Source of the DNA: Glutamicibacter sp. B1 | GTDB taxonomy: Bacteria > Actinomycetota > Actinomycetes > Actinomycetales > Micrococcaceae | Direction of reading: 5' to 3' | NCBI RefSeq assembly: GCF_039602135.1 | Contig: NZ_CP125942.1 | Location: 1,302,001 to 1,366,000 of the forward strand | Length of the DNA: 64,000 nucleotides | Shown: positions 29,240 to 37,303 of the stretch, piece after piece | Layout: every line of letters starts with the position of its first letter | Numbering within the stretch: position 1 is the stretch's first letter | Position numbers and translations under genes: made by a program | Notes under the pieces: model-generated | Told to the model about the DNA's origin: nothing | Database searches by the model: none | Seen by the model: only the letters and a program-made list of their open reading frames with translations

Positions 29240-29288
29240 ATCAGCATCATCGAAACGGCCAGCTTCGTTGCGGTGGTGCTGATTTTTT
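29240..29288 (+). terminator. Terminator after the MBL-fold gene
   Basis: ATCAGCATCATCG (29240-29252) pairs with CGGTGGTGCTGAT (29271-29283), including two G-U pairs, and is followed by six T residues. The loop is 18 bases. It separates the clpS-murI-MBL unit from rph. Confidence 0.8.
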
Positions 29289-29392
29289 GTTGCACTCTTA
29301 GACAATGCTCTATATCGCCACGAGGTGTATTTCACCGTAACTCTCTGGCGAGCACGTGAAGATCATCGGGTACGCGTGGTTAGGATGGAATC

Positions 29393-30127
29393 ATGACTTT
29401 ACGCGCTGACGGCCGAGGAGCCGCGCAACTTCGAGACATCACCATCACCCGCGGCTGGTCCGCCCAGGCCGAGGGCTCTGCACTGATTGAATTCGGTAAC
29501 ACCCGAGTACTGTGCACCGCTTCGTTCACCGAGGGCGTGCCACGCTGGCTCAAGGGACAGGGCACCGGATGGGTCACCGCCGAATATGCCATGTTGCCAC
29601 GTGCCACTAACACCCGTAATTCCCGCGAATCGGTCAAGGGCAAACTCTCGGGACGTACCCACGAAATTTCGCGTCTGATCGGTCGTTCGCTACGTGCCGT
29701 TGTTGATACCAAGGCCTTGGGCGAAAACACCATCGTGTTGGACTGTGACGTGTTGCAGGCTGACGGTGGCACTCGTACCGCGGCCATCACCGGTGCCTAC
29801 GTGGCGCTGTCTGAAGCAATTACCTGGGCTCGCTCGCAGGGCATCGTGAAAGAGAACGCCAAGGTTCTCACCGACTCGGTGGCCGCGATCTCCGTGGGCA
29901 TCATCGACGGAACCCCAATGCTTGATTTGCCGTACGAAGAAGACGTCCGAGCAGAGACCGACATGAACGTTGTTGTCACCGGCTCCGGCGACTTTGTTGA
30001 GGTTCAGGGCACCGCCGAAGGTGTTCCTTTTAAGCGTGCCGAATTGGATGCTCTGCTTGATCTTGCTTTGGGCGGAACCAACGAACTGGCACAGATCCAG
30101 CGCGAAACGTTGAAGATCTCCAAATGA
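29393..30127 (+). CDS. rph: Ribonuclease PH
   Basis: 244 residues; phosphorolytic 3' trimming of tRNA precursors. [16 protein letters not shown] and [25 protein letters not shown] with [20 protein letters not shown] hold the phosphate-binding Arg and RNA contacts; [23 protein letters not shown] is the active-site core. TAGGAT at 29381-29386 lies six bases before the ATG; AGGATGG could also serve as a ribosome-binding site, so the leader length is ambiguous. It overlaps rdgB by four bases. Confidence 0.95.
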   Translation: MTLRADGRGAAQLRDITITRGWSAQAEGSALIEFGNTRVLCTASFTEGVPRWLKGQGTGWVTAEYAMLPRATNTRNSRESVKGKLSGRTHEISRLIGRSLRAVVDTKALGENTIVLDCDVLQADGGTRTAAITGAYVALSEAITWARSQGIVKENAKVLTDSVAAISVGIIDGTPMLDLPYEEDVRAETDMNVVVTGSGDFVEVQGTAEGVPFKRAELDALLDLALGGTNELAQIQRETLKISK

Positions 30128-30759
30128 GCCAGCCAGTCCTTGTTCTCGCATCGCACAACCAGGGCAAACTGCGTGAGCTACGCGAATTGTTGCGTGGACA
30201 GGTCCCTGGGTTAGACGTTGACACTCAAGTCATTGACGCAGCCACCGCTGGGGCTACCGACCCAGTGGAAGACCAGGTCACCTTTGAAGGCAACGCGCTG
30301 AAAAAGGCCCGCGAAATTGCCGCGTCGACCGGGCTGATTGCGCTCGCCGATGATTCTGGTCTGAGCGTTGATGTTCTTGGTGGTGCTCCAGGAATCTTTT
30401 CCGCCCGCTGGTCTGGGGTCCACGGAAATGATGAAGCGAATATTGATCTATTGCTTGCGCAGTTGGGCGATATCGCTGTGGAGCACCGTGGTGCGCAGTT
30501 TGTCTGCGCCGCTGCCTTAGCGACTCCGGCCGGCGATGAATTCGTTGAACTGGGCAAGGTGGAAGGCCTGCTACGCACGGAACGCGCTGGTGATCATGGA
30601 TTTGGTTATGACCCAATCTTTGAACCTGTCGGGGCCGGAAAATCGATGGCAGAGCATACGCCACAGGAGAAGAACGCGATCTCTCATCGTGCTCGAGCCT
30701 TTGCTGCCTTGCTTCCCACCATTGTTGAGGCTGTCAGCAAAGCGATTAGCAACGGCTAA
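30124..30759 (+). CDS. rdgB: RdgB/HAM1 family XTP/dITP pyrophosphatase
   Basis: 211 residues; hydrolyses dITP, XTP and ITP to keep deaminated purines out of DNA and [19 protein letters not shown] is the N-terminal substrate loop, [26 protein letters not shown] holds the metal-binding Asp, and GFGYDPIF with [11 protein letters not shown] are the C-terminal motifs. It begins four bases before the rph stop, a conserved coupling. Confidence 0.94.
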   Translation: MSQPVLVLASHNQGKLRELRELLRGQVPGLDVDTQVIDAATAGATDPVEDQVTFEGNALKKAREIAASTGLIALADDSGLSVDVLGGAPGIFSARWSGVHGNDEANIDLLLAQLGDIAVEHRGAQFVCAAALATPAGDEFVELGKVEGLLRTERAGDHGFGYDPIFEPVGAGKSMAEHTPQEKNAISHRARAFAALLPTIVEAVSKAISNG

Positions 30760-30771
30760 TCTTTGGTAACG

Positions 30772-30817
30772 CAACGCCAGCCAGTGACTACTTTGCGGTA
30801 GTCGCTGGCTGGCGTTG
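30772..30817 (+). terminator. Long stem-loop between rdgB and the CotH gene
   Basis: A 20-bp stem, 30772-30791 with 30798-30817, has one G-U pair and a 6-base loop TTTGCG. It has no T-run on either side, so termination by the classical mechanism is uncertain, but its position between convergent genes fits a shared transcript barrier. Confidence 0.65.
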
Positions 30818-30850
30818 TGCATTAGGCCGGATGATTGATCCGGTCAGTTT

Positions 30851-32692
30851 TTAGGAACTGGAAGTGGCCGAGGCGCTTGGCGTAGCATCATCCTCTTCAG
30901 TTTTTGGTGCCGTGGAAGGCTGCTGCGTATTCGGCGTCGTGCCATCGGCTGATTCAGAAGTGAAGTGCGAGCGGATGGAATCTGCTTCGCTACTTACCGT
31001 GTCAGCATCAATGAGATCACTCGCTTCGTTATTCAACAGCGTGGTCCACTTAGTCAGGATTTCTTCGGCAGTGCCCGACTCGTAGAGCTTATTGGTCAGC
31101 TCGGTCTTGGCCGCTTCATACTGTGCCTTGAAGTTTTCGTCGGCGAGGAAGCGGGTCACCAATGCGTTGGATTTTCCGCCCATCGACCGGCCACCGTTTT
31201 GACCTCCGGCAGCCTTGTCGTCCGTGGTCTTAGTATCGCCATCGGTAGCTGTCTTGCCGTCCGAGGAATTGTCATCGGTTGACTTCTGGTCTGTGGAATT
31301 TTGATCAGTGGAGTTCTTGTCGGTGGAGTTCTGATCAGACGAGTTCTGATCTGGGGGAGTCATATTGCCTCCAGGAGCGCCACCCTGACCATTCATTTCA
31401 GGACGTTGCCCTCCACCGCCACCACCGAATGACAGGCCGTCTGGCATCTCTCCGTTAGCTAGATCCTTGAGAACATCGATCAGTTCGGTGCCATCCTCCA
31501 AAGTCATCTGATCGGGGAGCTCGACGCCATCTGGAACCGTACCCGCCTCAATCTGTTTCTTCGCATCCTCTAGTTCTAGACCGTCAGGGAGCATGCTGGT
31601 CAGCAGCGAATCGGTGTCCATCTTGCCTGGGCCACCGGCGTTGCCGCCACCCATGCCTCCGCCTTGACCGCCGCCCATGCCGCCGCCTTGGCCTCCTCCC
31701 ATACCGCCGAAGGAAAGGTTCTGATCCCAAGCGACAACTGTCATCGTTTTCGATTCGCTGTCATATCGGAGGAATGAATTGTTGCCTGGGCCGTCAATGT
31801 CATCAGTATTCGATACCAAATCTTGCATGGCCAAGTACGTAGCGAACTGATCCGTATCTAGATAGTCGGAGAGCTTGCTGGAGAAATCTTCATCGGAAGA
31901 GTTATTCACGAAGTCTAAGAAGGTAGCGATTGGGGTCAGATCATCGGTACCGGACTCAACATCGAAAGCAGATTCGTAGTCGCTGCCAGAATCACCGCGG
32001 TAGGAGTAGTCACCATCGGCATCGGCCTTGTAGGTAATTCCCTCACCTTCAAATGTTTCTTCGCTGTAGAGCTCATCAGAGGGGTTATCAATGACCAAGC
32101 GTAGTTCTGCATCTGAACCGTTCAAGGAGAACCGGGTTGCTGCAGCGTGTTCGGTGGCCAGTCCTGCTTCACCAAGCAGGTCCAGAGCGACCGCTTCATT
32201 CAGGGAAGACTCGCTCGTGTTGGTTCTCACGACGAATTCGGTTCTAGCGGAGTAGCTCTGGTTTTCCTCATATTTATCCAGACGCAGGATCCATGGGAGG
32301 GTCGCGGCGTCCGAGGATTCGTCGGTACCGCGAAGGGTGGAGTTACCCTTCAATTTCAAACCAACATTTTTGAAAGTGGTTCCGTCGATCGTGACTTCCG
32401 CGGAAATCCATTCCTTGGATCCGTCGGTGGAGTAGGCTTTCAAAGCTGCGGTGATGTCATCTGGATCAGCCGTGACACTGATTTCATGGACAGTGTCAGC
32501 ATTGAAGAAGGTGGAGGTTTCGCTACTGACTTCGGTGTTGATGATGCTGTGCGACGAAGCGTTGGCTGACGTGGTGCAGCCTGCTAGGGCCAAGGCACCG
32601 ATGGACAATGAGGCGACTGCCGTCATGACTCGTGGGGATCTAATACTAAAACGTCGAGGGGACTGCGCCCGATGGTTGGGTGAGTCAAACAT
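30851..32692 (-). CDS. CotH-kinase-family lipoprotein with Gly-rich insert
   Basis: 613 residues. The N-terminus has a hydrophobic signal with lipobox ALAGC at Cys39, so the protein is predicted to be a cell-surface lipoprotein. CotH fold landmarks: VGLKLKGNSTLR at 110-121 (nucleotide-loop region), DLVSNTDDIDGPGNNSF at 291-307 and VVAWDQNLSFGG at 319-330 (catalytic and metal Asp/Asn). A 30-residue Gly/Met/Gln run follows at 329-358. Residues 448-480 form DQNST-like repeats. B. subtilis CotH is a secretory protein kinase; that activity here is inferred. ATG 32692 follows AGGAG with five-base spacing. It is last in a three-gene operon. Confidence 0.85.
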   Translation of the reverse strand: MFDSPNHRAQSPRRFSIRSPRVMTAVASLSIGALALAGCTTSANASSHSIINTEVSSETSTFFNADTVHEISVTADPDDITAALKAYSTDGSKEWISAEVTIDGTTFKNVGLKLKGNSTLRGTDESSDAATLPWILRLDKYEENQSYSARTEFVVRTNTSESSLNEAVALDLLGEAGLATEHAAATRFSLNGSDAELRLVIDNPSDELYSEETFEGEGITYKADADGDYSYRGDSGSDYESAFDVESGTDDLTPIATFLDFVNNSSDEDFSSKLSDYLDTDQFATYLAMQDLVSNTDDIDGPGNNSFLRYDSESKTMTVVAWDQNLSFGGMGGGQGGGMGGGQGGGMGGGNAGGPGKMDTDSLLTSMLPDGLELEDAKKQIEAGTVPDGVELPDQMTLEDGTELIDVLKDLANGEMPDGLSFGGGGGGQRPEMNGQGGAPGGNMTPPDQNSSDQNSTDKNSTDQNSTDQKSTDDNSSDGKTATDGDTKTTDDKAAGGQNGGRSMGGKSNALVTRFLADENFKAQYEAAKTELTNKLYESGTAEEILTKWTTLLNNEASDLIDADTVSSEADSIRSHFTSESADGTTPNTQQPSTAPKTEEDDATPSASATSSS

Positions 32693-32699
32693 GATGCTC

Positions 32700-33473
32700 C
32701 TAGGGGTGCAGGGACACTGCAGTGGATATTTTGTGTTTGGTTGTCTTGTGCCAGCGATTGGCTGGGAGATTCTGATTCAGCAGGCTCATCCCGGTAGCAA
32801 ATTTGGAAATTCTCGATGGCCGAATCTGATGCCGCCACAGCAATTTGTCGGCAGGTCCGGCGTTCAGCGCCGACTTTGTTTCCACGATGATTTCATTGCA
32901 TTCAAGCCGGAACCCAGTGCGTGGTTCGGTCCACACGAGGTTGTTATCTACCGTGACTCGACTGTTGGTCTCCGGGAGAAACAGCGTGGTTCGGCTGTAG
33001 GAAGAATCAATGACAGGGGTGAGGCTGGTTGGAACGATCGGGCAAGAACCCAGCTCGTGATCGAGGGTTTCCTGGATGTACTCCAGTGACTGTTCACTGA
33101 GCGCTGCGCGGTCCGCAAAGGGATGTTCAATGCGTTCTTTGACAGTCTGTTCGCGGGCGCCTTCGGTTTTGACTTCGAGATAGCACTGCTGGGTATCCAT
33201 ATAGCTTCTGGTGCGCACCTTAAAACGACGACGACGCGGATGAGCTGCTAGATGGAAACTGGCCAGGTCCGGGGTATCAAAGTAGACCGAAGTGTAATCC
33301 GAAGCTCGGCGCCCATCGATGGATAGCACCAGTGCTTGCTGGGCTAATAGCGGGAGCACCTGCTCAGCCTGCTGTTGGGTGAGAATGTATTTGCGGTCGG
33401 TACGGGTTTGAAGAGCTGCTGCCTCGTTGAGTTCTTCGAGGCTAATAGTCTGTAGCTGGTCGCTGAAATTCAT
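32700..33473 (-). CDS. VTC-domain protein (polyphosphate-polymerase-like)
   Basis: 257 residues. The VTC fold is the catalytic domain of yeast Vtc4, which makes polyphosphate from ATP inside a basic tunnel. Matching features here are TRTDRKYIL (R27, K28), YTSVYFDTPDL, RRRRFKVRTRSY (residues 80-91), CYLEVKTE (E100, K102), KERIE (112-116), RTTLF (R161), IVETK (E198, K200) and SKF near 224. No membrane segment is present. It overlaps the DUF4956 gene by four bases and ends seven bases before the CotH start. Bacterial members are mostly uncharacterised, so polymerase activity is inferred. Confidence 0.82.
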   Translation of the reverse strand: MNFSDQLQTISLEELNEAAALQTRTDRKYILTQQQAEQVLPLLAQQALVLSIDGRRASDYTSVYFDTPDLASFHLAAHPRRRRFKVRTRSYMDTQQCYLEVKTEGAREQTVKERIEHPFADRAALSEQSLEYIQETLDHELGSCPIVPTSLTPVIDSSYSRTTLFLPETNSRVTVDNNLVWTEPRTGFRLECNEIIVETKSALNAGPADKLLWRHQIRPSRISKFATGMSLLNQNLPANRWHKTTKHKISTAVSLHP

Positions 33474-34087
33474 CGGGTCTGTCCGGTAATCACTTCGTGG
33501 TTCTCTACGGTGCGTGAAGTATCTGGCTCAATCATCTTTAGACTGGGCCGCGAGTAACGGACCTTCACGATGGTCTTGTCGTTGATTAGATCCAGCTGTT
33601 GAACTACTGCCTGGTGGATGGTTGCCCCACCAAAGAGCATGCTCAGGTGTGCGTTAAGCTCATCATCATCGGCGATGGCCCGGTCCAAAACCACTTCTTG
33701 ATGGCGGTAGGTAGGCAAGACCTTTGAGTGGTCTGCTACCAGCATGGCCACCAAGATCAGTGCGACCAAGGTGATTGGCAACCAGACCGGGGTCGGGCCC
33801 ATGCCGGCGATCAGGCCGATGGCCAGGGCTGAGAAGTAGTAAGCAATTTCGTGCTGTTCAAGCTCGGTGGAGCGCAGACGGATGATGGACAGAACGCCGA
33901 ACAGTCCCATTCCGAGTCCTGCGCTGACGGTGCTTCCGGCTAGAGCCGTCGCGACAGCGAATACACCGATGTTGATTCCGATATACGACACTGCCAAATC
34001 TCGGCGGCGGTGGCGACGTAGGTATAGGCCAAAGGTGAGGATCAGGATGGCAGCGATATCGACAGCTGCGAAAAGCAAGACGTTCAT
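33470..34087 (-). CDS. DUF4956 membrane protein
   Basis: 205 residues with four to five hydrophobic helices between residues 3 and 120 (AAVDIAAILILTFGLYL, GINIGVFAVATALAG, GLGMGLFGVLSIIRLRSTELEQHEIAYYFSALAIGLIAG, VWLPITLVALILVAMLVAD) and a cytoplasmic C-terminal domain of about 85 residues. The SIIRLRSTELEQHEIAYYF block is characteristic of DUF4956. ATG at 34087 follows AAGGA. It is the first gene of the operon with VTC and CotH; the trio recurs in many bacteria. It may anchor or feed the VTC enzyme at the membrane, a hypothesis only. Confidence 0.82.
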   Translation of the reverse strand: MNVLLFAAVDIAAILILTFGLYLRRHRRRDLAVSYIGINIGVFAVATALAGSTVSAGLGMGLFGVLSIIRLRSTELEQHEIAYYFSALAIGLIAGMGPTPVWLPITLVALILVAMLVADHSKVLPTYRHQEVVLDRAIADDDELNAHLSMLFGGATIHQAVVQQLDLINDKTIVKVRYSRPSLKMIEPDTSRTVENHEVITGQTR

Positions 34088-34323
34088 AAATTTCCTTGTA
34101 GTTCTTCGGAAAGGGGGTTGTTAAAAGTCTTGAATTACTTGCTGTGGGATTCGTAGGACATCTTCATGAGGAAGCTAAGGGGCAGGTCAGATCACACTCT
34201 CGGGAAGGGATTCCTGAGAATTTCGTAGTGGAATGTCACGCGGAATTCTGCGGTTTTTAACCTAATTTTTTGCTTCTGTATGCGTTCTTTATGCGAATCC
34301 TAAGAAAGTGAGTCCGGTAGCTC

Positions 34324-34352
34324 TTGCGCTTCTCTGCTAGTGGTTCTATGGT
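34324..34352 (+). promoter_or_regulatory. Promoter of the GntR-ABC operon
   Basis: TTGCGC (34324-34329) and TATGGT (34347-34352) are separated by exactly 17 bases. The start of transcription should fall at about 34359, giving a 57-base leader with GAAGGGAG before the ATG. The -10 box overlaps the left arm of the operator by two bases. Confidence 0.65.
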
Positions 34353-34384
34353 TAGTTACATGACTAACTAACTCACTAACTAAC
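34351..34384 (+). promoter_or_regulatory. Operator-like repeats before the GntR gene
   Basis: GTTAGTTA (34351-34358) and TAACTAAC (34365-34372) form an inverted repeat with a 6-base spacer. The right arm is part of ACTAACTAAC (34363-34372), repeated directly at 34375-34384. YtrA-type GntR repressors usually bind inverted repeats in their own promoters. Position over the predicted transcription start argues for autorepression. Confidence 0.75.
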
Positions 34385-34415
34385 CTGGTGGGAACGAACA
34401 CTGAAGGGAGCCAGC

Positions 34416-34775
34416 ATGATCGATGACTCAAAGCCCATATTCATTCAGATTGCTGAGCTGATTGAGAACGACATTGTCTCTGGTGTTCTTGCCGAAGAAG
34501 CCCAAGTCCCATCAACCAATGAGTTCGCAGCCTTCTATCGGATCAATCCAGCCACAGCGGCAAAAGGGATCAATCGGCTCGTCGAAGATGGGCTGCTCTA
34601 TAAAAAACGGGGGATCGGAATGTTCGTCACCGAAGGTGCGCCACAACGGTTACGAGAACAGCGCCGTGAAAAATTTCAGCAGCAATTTATTACGCCACTC
34701 ACCGCCGAAGCTTCAAAACTAGGCATCGGCATCAACGAATTGGTGGCCATGATCAAAACCAGTTCGGATACCTAA
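34416..34775 (+). CDS. GntR family regulator, YtrA subfamily
   Basis: 119 residues: an N-terminal winged helix (PIFIQIAELIENDIVSGVLAEEAQVPSTNEFAAFYRINPATAAKGINRLVEDGLLYKKRGIGMFV) and only about 45 further residues. The lack of a large ligand domain is typical of YtrA regulators, which control adjacent ABC transporters and often respond to cell-envelope stress or antibiotics. ATG follows GAAGGGAG. It is the first gene of a unit with an ATPase and permease 30 bases downstream. Confidence 0.9.
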   Translation: MIDDSKPIFIQIAELIENDIVSGVLAEEAQVPSTNEFAAFYRINPATAAKGINRLVEDGLLYKKRGIGMFVTEGAPQRLREQRREKFQQQFITPLTAEASKLGIGINELVAMIKTSSDT

Positions 34776-34805
34776 AACTTCGTCGCAAGGCAGGGAAGGT
34801 ACGTC

Positions 34806-35720
34806 ATGACTCAAGCAACAGCAATCGCCATCCGCGATCTGACCAAAACCTACAAAGACCTCAAAGCACTCGATAACATCAACCTGGATCTGGAACCCAA
34901 CCGGATCTACGGACTGCTCGGACGCAACGGTGCCGGCAAGACAACGCTGATGTCCATCTTGACCGGTCAAAACTTCCAAGACCACGGAACTGTGCAGGTC
35001 TTTGGACACGAACCCTTCGAGAACGATGCAACTCTTGCGCGGATCTGTTTCATCAGGGAATCCCAAAAATACCCCGATGACTTCAAAGTCCATCAAGCAT
35101 TTGCTGCAGCTTCCCTGTTTTTTGAGAACTGGGATCAGCACCTGGCCCAAGAGCTGATGAAAGAATTTGATCTGCCGGCCAAGCGCAAAATTAAGAAACT
35201 CTCCCGCGGTCAACTCTCCGCGGTAGGAGTGATCATCGGCCTGGCCTCACGAGCTGAAATCACCTTCTTCGACGAACCATATTTGGGCCTAGACGCAGTA
35301 GCACGGCAAATCTTCTACGATCGTTTGGTCGCGGACTTCGCTGAGCATCCACGCACGATCGTGCTCTCCAGCCACCTCATTGATGAGGTCGCCAACCTGC
35401 TTGAACACGTAATCGTGATCGACAAGGGCCAGATAGTGATTGACGCCGAGGCCGAAGAACTCCGCGGAGCAGCAGTAACCGTCACAGGAGATGCCGCCAA
35501 AGTTCAAGAATTTGTCGGTACGGCGAAGGTTCTGCATCAAGATGGACTCGGTGCTCTGGCCAGCGTCACCATCGAATCCCAGCTTGATGCGGGGCGCCGC
35601 GAGCAAGCCAAGCTTATGGGACTCGATCTCAGCCCGGTGTCACTACAACAGTTCGTAGTTCGTAGCTCGTTGAGTTCAGCGAGCGAAAGAGTCGATGAAA
35701 AGTCGGAGGCTTGGTCATGA
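34806..35720 (+). CDS. ABC transporter ATP-binding protein
   Basis: 304 residues. Walker A GRNGAGKTT, the Q-loop is replaced by a region with IRESQKYPDDFK, the signature KLSRGQLSAVG (LSRGQ), Walker B ITFFDEPYLGLD and the switch His in IVLSSHLIDEV are all visible. The C-terminal 80 residues form an accessory domain. It is probably controlled by the upstream GntR. The stop overlaps the permease start by four bases (ATGA). Substrate unknown; homologous units are often linked to lantibiotic or cell-wall stress. Confidence 0.9.
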   Translation: MTQATAIAIRDLTKTYKDLKALDNINLDLEPNRIYGLLGRNGAGKTTLMSILTGQNFQDHGTVQVFGHEPFENDATLARICFIRESQKYPDDFKVHQAFAAASLFFENWDQHLAQELMKEFDLPAKRKIKKLSRGQLSAVGVIIGLASRAEITFFDEPYLGLDAVARQIFYDRLVADFAEHPRTIVLSSHLIDEVANLLEHVIVIDKGQIVIDAEAEELRGAAVTVTGDAAKVQEFVGTAKVLHQDGLGALASVTIESQLDAGRREQAKLMGLDLSPVSLQQFVVRSSLSSASERVDEKSEAWS

Positions 35721-36412
35721 ACCGCATCATCAAAGTTGCTCGAATGCAACTGATCAACAAGGCCACTTTCATTGGCATTCCGTTGATCATCTTGTTCAGC
35801 TCATTCCTTTTTACCGTGGTGATCTGGTGGCTGGTCCGCCGAAACGATGCTGAAGGTATCCTTTACGGCGGCGGGGCTCAAGCCCCGATGTGGTACTTTC
35901 TTGCCCTAGGCATTCAAGCCTTGACCCTCACTTTCCCCTTCTCCCTAGGGATGAGCATTTCGCGTCGGAGTTTTTATCTGGGGACATTGGCCTTGTTCGC
36001 AACCTGCGCCCTCGTACTCTCGGTCTTCTACTACCTCATGGGATTGTTGGAGACGGCTACCGGGGGTTGGTGGTTAGACGGACGCTTCTTCGCTCTGCAA
36101 TGGATTTCCGAAAATAATTGGTTCATTCAGATCATGTTCTACTTCGTACTCATGGTCCTGTTGTTCATGATCGGCTTCCTCATTGCCACGATCTACATGC
36201 GCTGGCGGCAGATGGGTATGGTCTTCTTCTTCACCTCGCTGGGCGTAGTAGTCATAGGTGCTATCGCCCTAATCACTTTCACTGATACCTGGATGCAGTT
36301 TTGGGAATGGGTGATGACATGGAGTGCCGGAGGAGTGACGCTCTGGGGAGGCCTAGTCGCCGTTCTGATGGCAGGATGCTCATATCTCACGCTACGTAAG
36401 GCAACTGCGTAG
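35717..36412 (+). CDS. ABC transporter membrane protein partner
   Basis: 231 residues with about six hydrophobic helices and short loops. ATG 35717 is favoured over TTG 35711, because CGGAGG at 35704-35709 then has 7-base spacing and the start overlaps the ATPase stop. Sequence conservation in this group is low, so the call rests on topology and on coupling to the ATPase. It ends the GntR-ABC unit; the 181-base gap after it carries GAACCG/CGGTTC and CCCGT/ACGGG stems without a T-run. Confidence 0.8.
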   Translation: MNRIIKVARMQLINKATFIGIPLIILFSSFLFTVVIWWLVRRNDAEGILYGGGAQAPMWYFLALGIQALTLTFPFSLGMSISRRSFYLGTLALFATCALVLSVFYYLMGLLETATGGWWLDGRFFALQWISENNWFIQIMFYFVLMVLLFMIGFLIATIYMRWRQMGMVFFFTSLGVVVIGAIALITFTDTWMQFWEWVMTWSAGGVTLWGGLVAVLMAGCSYLTLRKATA

Positions 36413-36593
36413 TCACATAGTTGACGAACCGGTACACGGTTCCCGTTCAAAAATGACGGGAAGCGTGCACCATTTCGTTTTGTTCGCTGGCACCCTTGGG
36501 CCAAGAACGATCCTTGCTATTCTCGGTAAGTACCAGGGTGAAAGTTGGCTTTCAAACCAAAAAGTCATAGCCCGTATCCCTAGGAGGACGTGC

Positions 36594-37094
36594 ATGAGCA
36601 CCCGAGCAACCGGAACCCGCACAAGTGACGGCGCACTGGAACTCCGACGAAAATTTACCCAGTCTCCGAGTGAATTATGGTCCTACCTCGTCAATTCCGA
36701 GCGTCTGGCGTTGTGGTTCGGTACCTACAGCGGTGACCCGGATAGCGGCGCGGTGGATGTTGTGTTGCTGGCTGAAGAAGGCGCACCCAGCGAACAGGTG
36801 GAAATTCTAGAATGCGATCCTCGGGCCTGGGTACTGAAAGTACGTACAGGTGAAGGAGCGGAGAGCTGGCAACTAGAACTACAGATTCACGCTGAGGGGA
36901 CAGGCAGTGAACTCATATTCCAAATGCCTGGATTGGATCCGTCCATGGCAGGCTCGGTAGGACCGGGATGGGAGTACTACCTTGACCGTCTGACTGCTGC
37001 AGTCAGTGGAGGCGATGTCGGAACCATCGATTTTGAGAAGGATTATTATCCTGCGCTGAGCGAATACTACGAGCAACTGTTTCAAGCGAAGTGA
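36594..37094 (+). CDS. SRPBCC/AHSA1-type domain protein
   Basis: 166 residues from ATG 36594, which follows TAGGAGGA at ideal spacing; the frame is open 141 bases upstream without a start signal. The N-terminal ALELRRKFTQSPSELWSYLVNSERLALWFGTYSG is the helix-grip start typical of AHSA1 proteins (stress-related, START-like ligand pocket). SELIFQMPGLDPSMAGSVGPGWEYYLDRL is the second typical block, like the GW...YL ending. Ligand unknown. Confidence 0.82.
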   Translation: MSTRATGTRTSDGALELRRKFTQSPSELWSYLVNSERLALWFGTYSGDPDSGAVDVVLLAEEGAPSEQVEILECDPRAWVLKVRTGEGAESWQLELQIHAEGTGSELIFQMPGLDPSMAGSVGPGWEYYLDRLTAAVSGGDVGTIDFEKDYYPALSEYYEQLFQAK

Positions 37095-37303
37095 CATTTC
37101 GGACCTGATGCACAGTGATGTCTGACTTCAAACTACGACATGCCCAGCGGTTAGTGCGTTCGTTCCCTACGGTCCAAATGCTGATTAGCTACAAGTCAAC
37201 TGCGCTTCTATGGCTTCATGCTGCGAGCCAAACCGCCGTTGAGTACTCCGGGAGTAGAGCCTGTGATGCCAGAGTCAGGGTTTAAGCGAGTAAGCTATTG
37301 GGC

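Larger units (their letters stand above)
34088..34415. other. 328-base intergenic region with divergent promoters
   Basis: No gene is seen. It separates the DUF4956 operon (minus) from the GntR gene (plus). The left part is AT-rich with T-runs around 34253-34272 but shows no clear paired -35/-10 boxes for the minus-strand operon. The right part holds a good plus-strand promoter and operator, listed separately. Confidence 0.8.

Noticed and set aside
31331..31708. Short repeats in the CotH gene as a possible CRISPR or tandem repeat array
   Set aside because: The repeats are in-frame codons for Gly-rich and DQNST-type protein repeats, without spacers of constant length.
34351..34384. TAAC direct repeats as an origin iteron or CRISPR
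   Set aside because: Only two to three short copies next to a GntR promoter; the operator reading is simpler.
36421..36465. GAACCG/CGGTTC and CCCGT/ACGGG stems after the ABC permease as a terminator
   Set aside because: Stems of six and five pairs without any T-run; too weak to call.
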